Assembly (NCBI GenBank): GCA_031399065.1
Contig: JANNOM010000046.1
Coordinates: 1 to 64,000 of the forward strand
DNA length: 64,000 nt
Source of the DNA: JADCRZ01 sp031399065
Lineage (GTDB): Bacteria > Bacteroidota > Bacteroidia > Chitinophagales > Chitinophagaceae
Direction of reading: 5' to 3'
Shown here piece by piece: positions 36,775 through 46,352 of the stretch. Position numbers and translations under genes: made by a program. Under the pieces are notes generated by a model, which saw nothing but the letters and a program-made list of their open reading frames with translations, was not told the origin of the DNA and searched no databases. The stretch's first letter is position 1, and each line of letters starts with the position of its first letter.

Positions 36775-39700
36775 TTAGTACTTGTAATAATTGAGCCGGA
36801 TGATGGTTTCGTTCAGGCTGTTGACAGCTTCGATATAGTCGCTTTTTACAGTAGTGGCCTGGTTGATCAGTTGTGCCCATTCCAGATAATTGATACCCCC
36901 GTTAAACAACTGGCTGTTAGCTGCGGCAGTGATGATCTCTGCATTTTTCAATGCCTCCTGTTCGAAGTAACGCACTGCTTCCAGGCTTTTATTATATTGA
37001 ACCAGGGCATCCTGTAAAGAGGACTGAAAACGCTGGAGACCGGAAGCATAATTGTTCTCCGCCACCAGCCTGTTAAACCGGGCACTGTTGATGCGCGCTC
37101 TTTGCGCCCCACTTATCAGCGGTACGCCTATACCCACCTGGAAAGAGCTAAACCTCCTGGTGCTGCCATAAATCTTATTATCGGCACCGGTTCCCCGTAT
37201 GCTCCCGTTGTTATATGCGACCGACAGTTCTGGCAACAGCCTGCTTTTTTCCCATTGAATGCCGGCATCTGCTACGCGGCCCTGTTGCTCTATAATCTTT
37301 ATTTCCGGGTGAAGGCTTGCTGTGGATGTATCGGGAAGCCGGGTTAGTTCCATTTTAAACGGCGATTCGGCCGGTACGAGGGGAATGCGGGCATTCAATA
37401 ACAACCAGAACTGGAGTTGCAGTACCTGCATATCATGGTTCAACTGATCAAGCTGAAGTTTTATTTGTCCTAGTTGCGTTTGGGCACTTAGCTTTTCCAG
37501 TACATTCGTTTCTCCTTTTGCCAGCCGCAATGCGGCTTTCTTATATACATCGCTGTAAAGCGTATCTGCCATTTGCAACAACCGCTTTTTTTCTCCTGTA
37601 TATAGAATGGTGTAAAACACTTCCGTTACCTCTTTTTTCAGCGAAGCCTCTTTTACCTCTACCTCCGCCAGGCTGCTTTTCCATTCTTCTTTTAGCAATT
37701 CCCTTTGGCGGGTATATAGCTTAGGAAAATGGAAGGACTGGCCGACACTGAATTTGGTATCCATATAGGCGCTGTTTATCTGACCGAACTCTCCCGTAAC
37801 ACTGGCAGGAGGCACAATGGCAGCCGTTTTAATCTGTAACTGGTGGTATTGCGCCATTAACTGCGCATTCCTCACCTGCAGGTTATTTTTCAATGCGGTA
37901 TCAATGGCAGCCTGTAGGGAAACGGGGGACTGTGCACTGGCACTGCTTTGTATAATGGATATAAAGATGATAAGCAAAGGTATTATCCTGTTCATTTGTT
38001 TTCTTTTATTAAATGCTTTATCAAAACTTACATAGAGCACCGGTAGTACAAACAGCGTCAGCAATGTAGCGATCAGCAACCCTCCTATTACCACCGTAGC
38101 AAGAGGCCTCTGTACATCTGCCCCCGCACCAGTGCTTACCGACATAGGTAAAAAACCCAGCGATGCTACCAGGGCCGTTAAGAGAACAGGTCGCAGCCGA
38201 CGTGCGGAACCGGTCCGCACAACCTGCCGGAGATCGGTAATACCCGTTGCTCTTATGCTGTTGAATTCCGCTATCAGAACCAGTCCGTTCAATACGGCCA
38301 CACCAAACAAAGCAATAAATCCCACCCCGGCACTTATGCTGAATGGCATTTGCCTTATGGCTAAAAAAAGGATACCGCCTATTGCGGATAATGGGATGGC
38401 GGAATAAATCAGCAATCCTTGCTTCACCGAATTAAATGCGAAATACAATAGTATGAAAATAAGTAAGAGTGAGATGGGTACTGCAATCATCAGCCGCTCT
38501 TTGGCTGCACGTAAATTTTCGAATGCACCTCCATAGGTGATATAATAACCGGGGGGTAGTTTCAATTGCTTATCCGCTTTTTCCTGCAATTCATTTACGA
38601 TACTTTCCACATCCCTGTCCCTAACATTGAACCCCGCTATTATTCTTCGTTTAGCATCTTCCCGCTGCACTTGGTTGGGACCTGTCTTTATCTGCACCTC
38701 TGCCAGTTGCCGCAGGGGAATCTGCCCTCCTGCGGGCGTGGGCACCAATAAGTTCTGAACATCCTCCAGGTCTTTCCGCTGTTCGCCTCCCAGCTTAACG
38801 ACAATGTCGAATCGCTTTTCCCCTTCGAACAACATACCACTGCTTTGCCCGGCAAAAGCGGTATTGATCACTCTATTGACGTCCTCGATATTGAGATGAT
38901 ACTGCGCTATAGCATTACGGTTAAAAGTGATAATGATCTGGGGCATACCCGCTATTGCCTCCACATACAGGTTGCGGGAGCCTTCCACCGTATTGATGAT
39001 AGTACCCAGCCTGCGCGCGAAATGTGCCAGCGTATCCAGGTCTTCGCCGAATATCTTGCAAACCACATCCTGACGTGCACCCGTCATCAGTTCATTGAAA
39101 CGCATCTGCACGGGATACTGGAAACTGGCCGTAATGCCCGGTATATCTTCCAGTGCAAGGCCCATTTTATCACTCAGCTCGTTGAACGAATTGGCGGAAG
39201 TCCACTCATGTTTAGGTTTCAGGATCACCATCATATCACCGGCTTCCAGGGGCATGGGGTCGGTAGGTACTTCGCCGCTTCCTATTTTGGTGACTACTTT
39301 TTCCACCTCCGGGAAGCGTGTTTTCAGTATATGCGCGGCCTTTAGGGTGCTGGCGATGGTGGTGTTCAAATTACTGCCGGCGAGTACCCTGGTATCTACC
39401 GCAAAATCACCTTCTTCCAGTGCGGGTATAAATTCACCGCCAAGGGTAGATAACAGCAGTAAAGACATGATGAACAATCCTGTCACGGACATTAGCACCG
39501 TTTTAGGATAACGGAGCACCCGCTTCAAAGCCCGCTGGTATGCGTTTTCAAGTTTTGCCATAATGCGGTCGGACATATTAGGCGCCTGCTTTATTTTTTT
39601 ACTCAGGAATAGCGCGCTCATCATCGGGACATACGTGAGAGAAAGCAGGAAAGCACCTAGCAACGCAAATGCTACCGTTTGTGCCATGGGTTTAAACATT

Positions 39701-41124
39701 TTTCCCTCTATTCCCTGTAATGTAAAAATGGGCAGATAAACAACCAGGATAATGATTTGCCCGAACACCGCGCTGTTCATCATTTTACCGGCCGACCGGT
39801 TTACTTCCCTGTCCATCTGCGCAGCCGTTAATCTTCCCGTAGCGGACAGTTCCGCATTGTTATAAAGCCGGTGCATCACCGCTTCCACAATGATCACCGC
39901 ACCGTCCACGATTAATCCGAAGTCGAGTGCCCCAAGGCTCATAAGGCTTCCACTCACATTAAACAGGTTCATCATGATAACGGCAAACAACATAGACAGA
40001 GGGATAACAGAAGCTACCAGCAGGCCTGCCCTGAAATTGCCGAGCAGCAGCACCAATACAAATACAACGATCAAAGCCCCTTCCAGCAGGTTTGTTTTAA
40101 CCGTGCCGATGGCGTTGTTCACCATCTTCGTACGATCCAGGAACGATTCTATCATCACTCCTTCGGGCAGTGTTTTCTGTATCTGGGCGATGCGCTCCTT
40201 TATATTTCCTATCACTTCATTGCTATTGGCACCTTTCAGCATCATTACCACGGCCCCGGACACTTCCCCTTCGTCGTTATAACACATGGCTCCGTAACGG
40301 GTGGCGCTTCCGATCTTTATCTCCGCCACATCTCTTATAAATAAAGGCGTACGGCCGTTTCTGCCCGGCAGGGCAATGTTTTTAATATCCTCTTCATTAC
40401 CAAGCAGTCCTTCACTTCGTATATAGAGAACGGTGGCGCCTTTTTCTATATAAGCCCCTCCCGTATTCTGGTTATTACTTTCCAGCGCTTTAAAAACATC
40501 GCTGATGGTGATACTATGAGAAGATAATTTGGCAGGATCCACTTCTACGGAATACTGTTTAAGCCGGCCTCCGAAGCTGCTCACTTCCGCCACGCCCTTT
40601 ACACCAAGTAACTGCCGCCTGATAATCCAGTCCTGTATGGTTCGTAATTCGGTATCGTTATACTTTGCCTCGTATCCTTTCCGGGGCCTTACCACATATT
40701 GATATATCTCCCCCAGTCCGGTAGTCACCGGCCCCAGTTCGGGAATGCCGATACCAGCCGGTATCTCCGCCTGCACACGCTGCAAACGCTCCGCTACCTG
40801 CTGTCTGGCCCAGTATACATCTGTGGCATCATCAAATACGATGGTAACCAGCGAGAGGCCGAACCTCGAAAAACTTCTGATTTCTTTTAAACCGGGAATA
40901 TTGTTATTGGCCTGTTCTATCGGGAAGGTAACCAGCCGTTCTATATCCGTTGCCCCGAACGATGGAGCAATAGTGATCACCTGTACCTGGTTGTCGGTAA
41001 TATCGGGTACTGCATCGATCGGTAAACGGGTAAACTGGTAACTGCCATATCCTATCAGGGCTATGATAAACAGACCTATGATGAGTTTGTTTTTTATGGC
41101 AAACCCGATGATTGCATTCAGCAT
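36775..41124 (-). CDS. CusA/CzcA heavy-metal RND pump fused to a TolC/CusC-type outer-membrane channel
   Basis: From the ATG at 41124 the frame encodes 1449 residues. Residues 1 to ~1040 form a heavy-metal RND pump: PIDAVPDITDNQVQV near the N-terminus, the helix-4 charge motif LDFGLIVDGAVIIVEAV, and LAIRQMPFSISAGVGFIALFGVAVLNG later. From an internal Met at residue 1044 (37995) the frame continues with a signal-peptide-like stretch (MNRIIPLLIIFISIIQSSASAQ) and a complete outer-membrane efflux domain (AAIDTALKNNLQVRNAQ) to the end. The pump expels mono- or divalent metal ions by proton antiport. A longer frame back to 41169 adds 15 unlikely residues. Similar pump-channel fusions occur in other Bacteroidota as far as I recall. 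Confidence 0.93.
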   Translation of the reverse strand: MLNAIIGFAIKNKLIIGLFIIALIGYGSYQFTRLPIDAVPDITDNQVQVITIAPSFGATDIERLVTFPIEQANNNIPGLKEIRSFSRFGLSLVTIVFDDATDVYWARQQVAERLQRVQAEIPAGIGIPELGPVTTGLGEIYQYVVRPRKGYEAKYNDTELRTIQDWIIRRQLLGVKGVAEVSSFGGRLKQYSVEVDPAKLSSHSITISDVFKALESNNQNTGGAYIEKGATVLYIRSEGLLGNEEDIKNIALPGRNGRTPLFIRDVAEIKIGSATRYGAMCYNDEGEVSGAVVMMLKGANSNEVIGNIKERIAQIQKTLPEGVMIESFLDRTKMVNNAIGTVKTNLLEGALIVVFVLVLLLGNFRAGLLVASVIPLSMLFAVIMMNLFNVSGSLMSLGALDFGLIVDGAVIIVEAVMHRLYNNAELSATGRLTAAQMDREVNRSAGKMMNSAVFGQIIILVVYLPIFTLQGIEGKMFKPMAQTVAFALLGAFLLSLTYVPMMSALFLSKKIKQAPNMSDRIMAKLENAYQRALKRVLRYPKTVLMSVTGLFIMSLLLLSTLGGEFIPALEEGDFAVDTRVLAGSNLNTTIASTLKAAHILKTRFPEVEKVVTKIGSGEVPTDPMPLEAGDMMVILKPKHEWTSANSFNELSDKMGLALEDIPGITASFQYPVQMRFNELMTGARQDVVCKIFGEDLDTLAHFARRLGTIINTVEGSRNLYVEAIAGMPQIIITFNRNAIAQYHLNIEDVNRVINTAFAGQSSGMLFEGEKRFDIVVKLGGEQRKDLEDVQNLLVPTPAGGQIPLRQLAEVQIKTGPNQVQREDAKRRIIAGFNVRDRDVESIVNELQEKADKQLKLPPGYYITYGGAFENLRAAKERLMIAVPISLLLIFILLYFAFNSVKQGLLIYSAIPLSAIGGILFLAIRQMPFSISAGVGFIALFGVAVLNGLVLIAEFNSIRATGITDLRQVVRTGSARRLRPVLLTALVASLGFLPMSVSTGAGADVQRPLATVVIGGLLIATLLTLFVLPVLYVSFDKAFNKRKQMNRIIPLLIIFISIIQSSASAQSPVSLQAAIDTALKNNLQVRNAQLMAQYHQLQIKTAAIVPPASVTGEFGQINSAYMDTKFSVGQSFHFPKLYTRQRELLKEEWKSSLAEVEVKEASLKKEVTEVFYTILYTGEKKRLLQMADTLYSDVYKKAALRLAKGETNVLEKLSAQTQLGQIKLQLDQLNHDMQVLQLQFWLLLNARIPLVPAESPFKMELTRLPDTSTASLHPEIKIIEQQGRVADAGIQWEKSRLLPELSVAYNNGSIRGTGADNKIYGSTRRFSSFQVGIGVPLISGAQRARINSARFNRLVAENNYASGLQRFQSSLQDALVQYNKSLEAVRYFEQEALKNAEIITAAANSQLFNGGINYLEWAQLINQATTVKSDYIEAVNSLNETIIRLNYYKY

Positions 41125-41230
41125 GATTATCTGGTTTAATAATAATGGAAAGTCAGCCAATGGTAACAACCAGCAGCCAAACGATTCAATAATACGACTT
41201 ACTCATGCACATTTGCATACAATGGAGATA

Positions 41231-41620
41231 TCAACAGGTAGTTCTGGGTGGCTGCCAGATGTTGGAAAGATAGGAAGAGAGTATAAATTTATCGTGGGTA
41301 ATGAACTCTTTTGTTTCATCGGTCTCCCATGGGCTGGCTATATTAAGCTGCTCCGAAAAGGGAAGAAAAGCATGATGAACAAATGATACCAGGTTGCCGG
41401 AGGTTTTGAAAGGGAGCTGCAGATCCCTTTCGTAGTCTGCATCCCTGGGACTGCCATGCATATAATGCATATCTAGAAACTCCAGGAAAGTAATGCTTTT
41501 ATCTTCCTGTCTATGCTCTTTAAAATGCTGGAAGATGATAGGAAGCTTAAGCAACTGGCCCGCTTCGGTTGCGGAAAACAGGTAACCAGCTAAGAAAAAT
41601 ATGGCGATTGTTTTTCTCAA
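41231..41620 (-). CDS. Small exported protein upstream of the metal efflux operon
   Basis: The 129-residue protein has a signal peptide (MRKTIAIFFLAGYLFSATEA), then QLLKLPIIFQHFKEHRQ, ITFLEFLDMHYMHGSPRDADYERDLQLPFK and several His residues. I recall similar small secreted proteins placed before CusA-type genes in Bacteroidota, with no known function. Scattered His and acidic residues would allow metal binding. It starts the minus-strand run that includes the efflux genes, 106 bases before the pump start. Confidence 0.75.
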   Translation of the reverse strand: MRKTIAIFFLAGYLFSATEAGQLLKLPIIFQHFKEHRQEDKSITFLEFLDMHYMHGSPRDADYERDLQLPFKTSGNLVSFVHHAFLPFSEQLNIASPWETDETKEFITHDKFILSSYLSNIWQPPRTTC

Positions 41621-41782
41621 GAATACAAATGTAAGATAATTCTATATCCGAAAAATAGAGAGACCCCGAAACAAAACAAAAGGAAAAGAGCTTTTTTACA
41701 ATGAAACTTAATTATAAGTTAATGGGCTGCGTCTTGGTGTCCTGTAACTTTACAATAGTTTTGGCGAAATCATAAAAAACAA

Positions 41783-44700
41783 ATGCCTTTTAACCCGCTG
41801 TTTTTTTTTCACAATAACCGCATACTTCCCTATTTAATAATTTTCAGTGTTGCGCTATTTAAATACAGCACCGCTTATTCTCAATTAAGACAAGGAACAC
41901 TTTATGGAACTATTTCCGATGGATCAACAAACTTTACATTGTTAGGTGTATCTATATCCGGTGACTCATCAGCAGCTTATACGGAGTCGCTTCAGGGTGG
42001 AAGATATAGGTTAGGTTTGGCGAAGGGAATATATAATATATATTTTAGATTACCCGGATTTCAAACTAAACTTGTTGAAAAAGTAAAAATCGAAAACGAT
42101 GTAATCTCGCATATCGATATTTTTTTACTGCCGCTTTCCGAAACAAGAGAAAATTATAATCGCAAAGAAAGTACGCCTGTCACCGCCGGAAACGTAGATT
42201 CCGCAGTTCGTGTATTAGCTGGTAGAGAAGCGGTAAGTATTATTTATAATCCTTTGAATAATTCAGAAATTGTAACGGATGTTATAAAATCTCCTGGGAT
42301 AAGGGCTGGGACCGATAAAAATACCTTGCAACTGTTGAACCGATTAAATGGGGTGATTGTCAGAAATAATCCGTCTAATCATACTATCCAATCCATACAG
42401 ATTTCCGGGCTGGGGGACCGTTACAACCAGGCTCTTTTTAACGGAGCTCCTTTAAATAGTTCCAGTACAATTAACCGATCTTATCCATTGGAACTTTTAC
42501 CAGCGGAAGCTGTTGATCAGGTAACTCTCTACAAAGCCTCTCAGCCATTTTTGCCGGCAGACTTCGCAGGAGGCACCATTGATATTCGAACAAAGGACAT
42601 GTCAGATAGGAATTTTTATCTGGTTCAAGTAGGCACCGGTTTTTCAAGCGATACAAGGGGTAAGGATTTCCTAGGAGACCAAAGGAGGTCATCACAGGTA
42701 ACGAGTTTTCCGGGTAAACAAAGAAATTTACCCGCTTCCTTTCCAACCACACGTTCACAATACGATTTTACACAGCGGAACGTACAGGAAAAAATAGATT
42801 TTTCCAAATTACTTAATAATAATTTAGCCCCTGTTAATTATGGAAGGTCGAGCCCTAATGACCGTATATTGCTGGGATTGGGCGATGTATTTCAGGTTAA
42901 TAAGGAACTTAAAATAAGTGTACTTGGGTTTCTAAATCATATTAAAGAAGAGCTTATAGAAACGGGTATTGTACAAGTATATCCCGACATAGCCACCCCC
43001 TTTCTTCCCCCCAATACATCCAGAAAAATAATTCGTTCGCAATCAAGCGACATTAAATACCATTATTCTGCTCAATTGGGAGCCGTACTCAACACCTCCT
43101 TTTTTTGGCGGCGCAATAAAATCAGTGTTCGGAATTATATCGGTAACCAATTACTTAATACGCTCAACACCAGAACCTCAATTATTAAACCTGACGAAGA
43201 TACCCTTGCACGCGATGGTCTTCGGATTACAACTGAGCAAAGAAAATTCTGGTATGCTCAGATAGCGGGCGATCATTCATTTGGTGAAAAAGGTAAGTTC
43301 GCGGTGGATTGGCAGATTACGTATAATTACAACCAGCAGCAAAATCCTGATGAGCGCAATTTTTTATTGAGAAGGGATAGTTTAAACCCCGACTTGTTCG
43401 AAATAGCGCGACCCCAATCACCCAATTTTGATCCCAACCCAAGCGGTTCGGGCGTGGCGGAAAATAATATCGCTTCTAATTTTACCAATTCTTCCCGGTT
43501 ATGGCGTCAATTTACAGAGCATAATTTGACTGCATCTTTAAACCTTAAGATACCAATAAACATATTTGATTATACGCAAATACTAAAAGGAGGATTATAC
43601 CTGAATAGTATAACAAGAAATTTTACAAGCGATCTTTTGCTTGTGAAGGGAACTGGATTTTATACGCTGAATAACCTTTTAGCACCGGAACGTTATTTCC
43701 CGGGAGGATTAAGTGTTGTCAATTTTTACAATAATACACGCGCGTACGATACAAAAAGAGGAAATTATTATGGTGCCTCAAATATAGGGGCTCTTTATAT
43801 AAATCTGGAAAACCGTTTCCTGGAGAATATTTATCTACAATGGGGGTTTCGTCTTGAATCTGATAGCCGGTCAACAGCTACCGTCCTATACCAGTACTTA
43901 ACTGGTTATAAGAACCCTCAGAGAGTCCCAATAGACGATAATTCCAGGCAGGTACATTTTAACTTGCTGCCTTCGGCAAATCTTATGTATTCTCCCGTAA
44001 AATCATTACAGCTTAGTGCCAACTATTCGAGAACGGTTAACAGGCCCCTGTTACAGGAATTAAATGCATATAGATACTATGATGCGGGTTCTTTTCTAGT
44101 CCGTTCCGGTAACCAGTTTCTTGATAACTCCATTATTAATAATTATGGCACAAGTGCAAAATGGCTATATAAAGCAGGAACTCATATATTGTTATCAGGA
44201 TTTTATAAACAAATAGATCAACCTATTGAAGAGATTATTACTCCCTACTATACTGGAAACATGTTTGGCAGGTTGCACAATATGCCTCCGGCTGTTATAA
44301 AGGGCTTACAGGCGGATGTCAGGTTGAAGCTTAATGATTTTACAAATGCCCCCTGGCTTTCTAACGTTTCTTTATTTGCCTCAGGAGTAATTCTGAAATC
44401 CAAAGTAGAGGAAGGGCCTCTCAGAGCTGCCGTCGTTGCCGGCACGGAAGAACATACGATTACCGGCACACCTAACCATTCGTTTAATACCGGCATAATA
44501 TTGCAGGAATTTCATTTACCTGAGCTCTCCATCGTTTATAGCAAAACAGGCGATTACATAAGTATGTTGGGAACAGGAAGTTCCGTAAATGTGGCAAATG
44601 GTAATCGTATTAAGTCCATACCTGATTACAGGGTAAGAGGTAGAGAACAATTAGATATTCAAATAGCACAACTGATATTAAAATCAAGAATACAGCTGAT

Positions 44701-44896
44701 AGCTGGTATTTCAAATCTATTAAGCAGCCCTTATATCGAATACCAGGATCTGAATGGAAATAAAAAATTTGATGATCTTTTGTCCGTCACCAAAGGCATC
44801 GATAAGCCAGGTTTTTACATAAGCGGTACAGATAACGGGGTAATGTATATTAAATCACAACGAAATTTTTATGCACGATTGTCGTATAGATTCTGA
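41783..44896 (+). CDS. TonB-dependent receptor A of a tandem receptor/lipoprotein cassette
   Basis: The 1037-residue protein has a signal peptide (ending AYSQ), a carboxypeptidase-regulatory-like domain (GTISDGSTNFTLLGVSISGD, ~30-110), a plug (LLNRLNGVIVRN, IQISGLGDRYNQALFNGAPL, DFAGGTIDIRTKDM) and a C-terminal barrel ending NFYARLSYRF. There is no STN domain and no SusD partner. It clearly shares order and short motifs with the second receptor at 46353 (for example NLPASFP, NNLAPVNYG versus NNLAPINHG). Its lipoprotein partner follows 45 bases later. Base composition looks AT-richer than the flanking genes. The substrate is unknown. Confidence 0.93.
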   Translation: MPFNPLFFFHNNRILPYLIIFSVALFKYSTAYSQLRQGTLYGTISDGSTNFTLLGVSISGDSSAAYTESLQGGRYRLGLAKGIYNIYFRLPGFQTKLVEKVKIENDVISHIDIFLLPLSETRENYNRKESTPVTAGNVDSAVRVLAGREAVSIIYNPLNNSEIVTDVIKSPGIRAGTDKNTLQLLNRLNGVIVRNNPSNHTIQSIQISGLGDRYNQALFNGAPLNSSSTINRSYPLELLPAEAVDQVTLYKASQPFLPADFAGGTIDIRTKDMSDRNFYLVQVGTGFSSDTRGKDFLGDQRRSSQVTSFPGKQRNLPASFPTTRSQYDFTQRNVQEKIDFSKLLNNNLAPVNYGRSSPNDRILLGLGDVFQVNKELKISVLGFLNHIKEELIETGIVQVYPDIATPFLPPNTSRKIIRSQSSDIKYHYSAQLGAVLNTSFFWRRNKISVRNYIGNQLLNTLNTRTSIIKPDEDTLARDGLRITTEQRKFWYAQIAGDHSFGEKGKFAVDWQITYNYNQQQNPDERNFLLRRDSLNPDLFEIARPQSPNFDPNPSGSGVAENNIASNFTNSSRLWRQFTEHNLTASLNLKIPINIFDYTQILKGGLYLNSITRNFTSDLLLVKGTGFYTLNNLLAPERYFPGGLSVVNFYNNTRAYDTKRGNYYGASNIGALYINLENRFLENIYLQWGFRLESDSRSTATVLYQYLTGYKNPQRVPIDDNSRQVHFNLLPSANLMYSPVKSLQLSANYSRTVNRPLLQELNAYRYYDAGSFLVRSGNQFLDNSIINNYGTSAKWLYKAGTHILLSGFYKQIDQPIEEIITPYYTGNMFGRLHNMPPAVIKGLQADVRLKLNDFTNAPWLSNVSLFASGVILKSKVEEGPLRAAVVAGTEEHTITGTPNHSFNTGIILQEFHLPELSIVYSKTGDYISMLGTGSSVNVANGNRIKSIPDYRVRGREQLDIQIAQLILKSRIQLIAGISNLLSSPYIEYQDLNGNKKFDDLLSVTKGIDKPGFYISGTDNGVMYIKSQRNFYARLSYRF

Positions 44897-44941
44897 ATCT
44901 ATTGATACTTAGCATAATGATAATAAGTAAATCATAACAAA

Positions 44942-46309
44942 ATGAAACGTTTCATTAATTATATGGGTTTTATCATTTTGCTGGAAATGCTATTGCTTAA
45001 TCTTGAGGGTTGCAAAAAGAAAGAATTCATCAGAACATCTAAGGCAAAGCCAGAAAAAATCTTAATTGATTTTACAGGATCGTCCAATACCGGCCCCCGA
45101 ATTAATATACTGACCTTATCCAAGGATACTGTTTATATCATTGAAAATGGAATCACCAGAAAATCAGGCGAACAATTAATTATTGAAGAAGGTACGGTTT
45201 TAAAAATCGCCGGCTTCATCAATATAGAGCCTGGAGGTATATTGGTAGCTAATGGAACCGCTAGCGAGCCCATTGTTTTTACCCAGTCCGACGTTACACT
45301 TAATCAGGGGAAAAACTGGGGTGGTATTACCATAGAGGGGAGATCAACTAATAATAGCACAACGAACACAGCCGACCCTACCTACTTCTCAGGGTCGATG
45401 CGTTATTGCCGTTTGGAGTTTGCACCGCTGATATTAAGGGCTGTTGGCAGCAATACGATAATCGAGAATATTATGGTTAGCTATACCGACCGCAACGGGC
45501 TAAGTGCGTACAATATCTATGGCGGCACGTTCAATGCCAGGAACCTTATCTCTTATGCATGTAGCGGCCCGTCAGATTTTTATATTACTAACGGATATAC
45601 CGGTAAAATGCAAAATATACTGGCGTACCGGCATCCCCTGTTCGGCACTACCGGTAGTGTGCCACGTAATGCCATTACTGGTTTATTCATAGAAAATAGT
45701 AACACAAACCCAATAAATGCCCGACCCTTAACATTCCCGGTTATTTCAAACATGACGGTTATAGGTCCAAATGGGCAAAATGGCTCCATGCCATCTTATA
45801 GCGACTCATCTACCCGGTCGGCCGCATTAATTACAACGGGTAATGCGGGATTTAGTATACGTAATTCTTTATTTATGGGCTTTCCCAAAGCCGCTTTCTT
45901 TTTGGATGATTCGCTTACGGCAGCAGGCTTGCAGGCAAGAAAAAACACTCTGTCGTATTCAATTTTTCAAGCCAATGATACAGCCCATACATTTTACCTG
46001 CAATCAGGATTGTTTTTTTCGTTTGGAAGTAACGAGCTGAAAAACTTTCTATTATCGGATGAATTTAAAAACAGGCAACTATATAGTTTGAGTGATTTTC
46101 TTTTGAAGGATATTTTTAATTACAATTTTCCGGAACTTTTACCAAATGATAATTCCATTGTTTTGACAGGGGCAAAGTTTGACGGGCCGTTTGCTGTTCC
46201 GTCTTTTTTTTCCCAGGTAGATTATTTAGGTGCTTTTGGTAAACAGGACTGGACAAACGGATGGGTGAATTTCACACCTCTGAAAACAACTTATAATTCA
46301 CCAGAATAA
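44942..46309 (+). CDS. Predicted beta-helix surface lipoprotein A
   Basis: The 455-residue protein has a lipobox (NLEGC) near residue 24. The body shows short repeating strands typical of a right-handed parallel beta-helix (GEQLIIEEGTVLKIAGFINI, EPGGILVANGTASEPIVFTQ, NWGGITIEGRS, TIIENIMVSYTDRNG). It ends GKQDWTNGWVNFTPLKTTYN, closely matching the end of the second lipoprotein. Such folds bind or cut polysaccharides, but no pectate-lyase type catalytic set was identified. It sits between the two receptor genes and probably acts as the binding partner of receptor A in place of SusD. Confidence 0.82.
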   Translation: MKRFINYMGFIILLEMLLLNLEGCKKKEFIRTSKAKPEKILIDFTGSSNTGPRINILTLSKDTVYIIENGITRKSGEQLIIEEGTVLKIAGFINIEPGGILVANGTASEPIVFTQSDVTLNQGKNWGGITIEGRSTNNSTTNTADPTYFSGSMRYCRLEFAPLILRAVGSNTIIENIMVSYTDRNGLSAYNIYGGTFNARNLISYACSGPSDFYITNGYTGKMQNILAYRHPLFGTTGSVPRNAITGLFIENSNTNPINARPLTFPVISNMTVIGPNGQNGSMPSYSDSSTRSAALITTGNAGFSIRNSLFMGFPKAAFFLDDSLTAAGLQARKNTLSYSIFQANDTAHTFYLQSGLFFSFGSNELKNFLLSDEFKNRQLYSLSDFLLKDIFNYNFPELLPNDNSIVLTGAKFDGPFAVPSFFSQVDYLGAFGKQDWTNGWVNFTPLKTTYNSPE

Positions 46310-46352
46310 CATTTTGATTAATCCACTTGAAATAACACCTTCAAATAACATT

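Noticed and set aside
36562..37017. A plus-strand frame spanning the adaptor and pump-channel boundary
   Set aside because: Antisense to two certain genes, no family match.
41063..41386. A plus-strand frame antisense to the pump start and the small secreted protein
   Set aside because: No recognisable motif, and it overlaps better candidates on the other strand.
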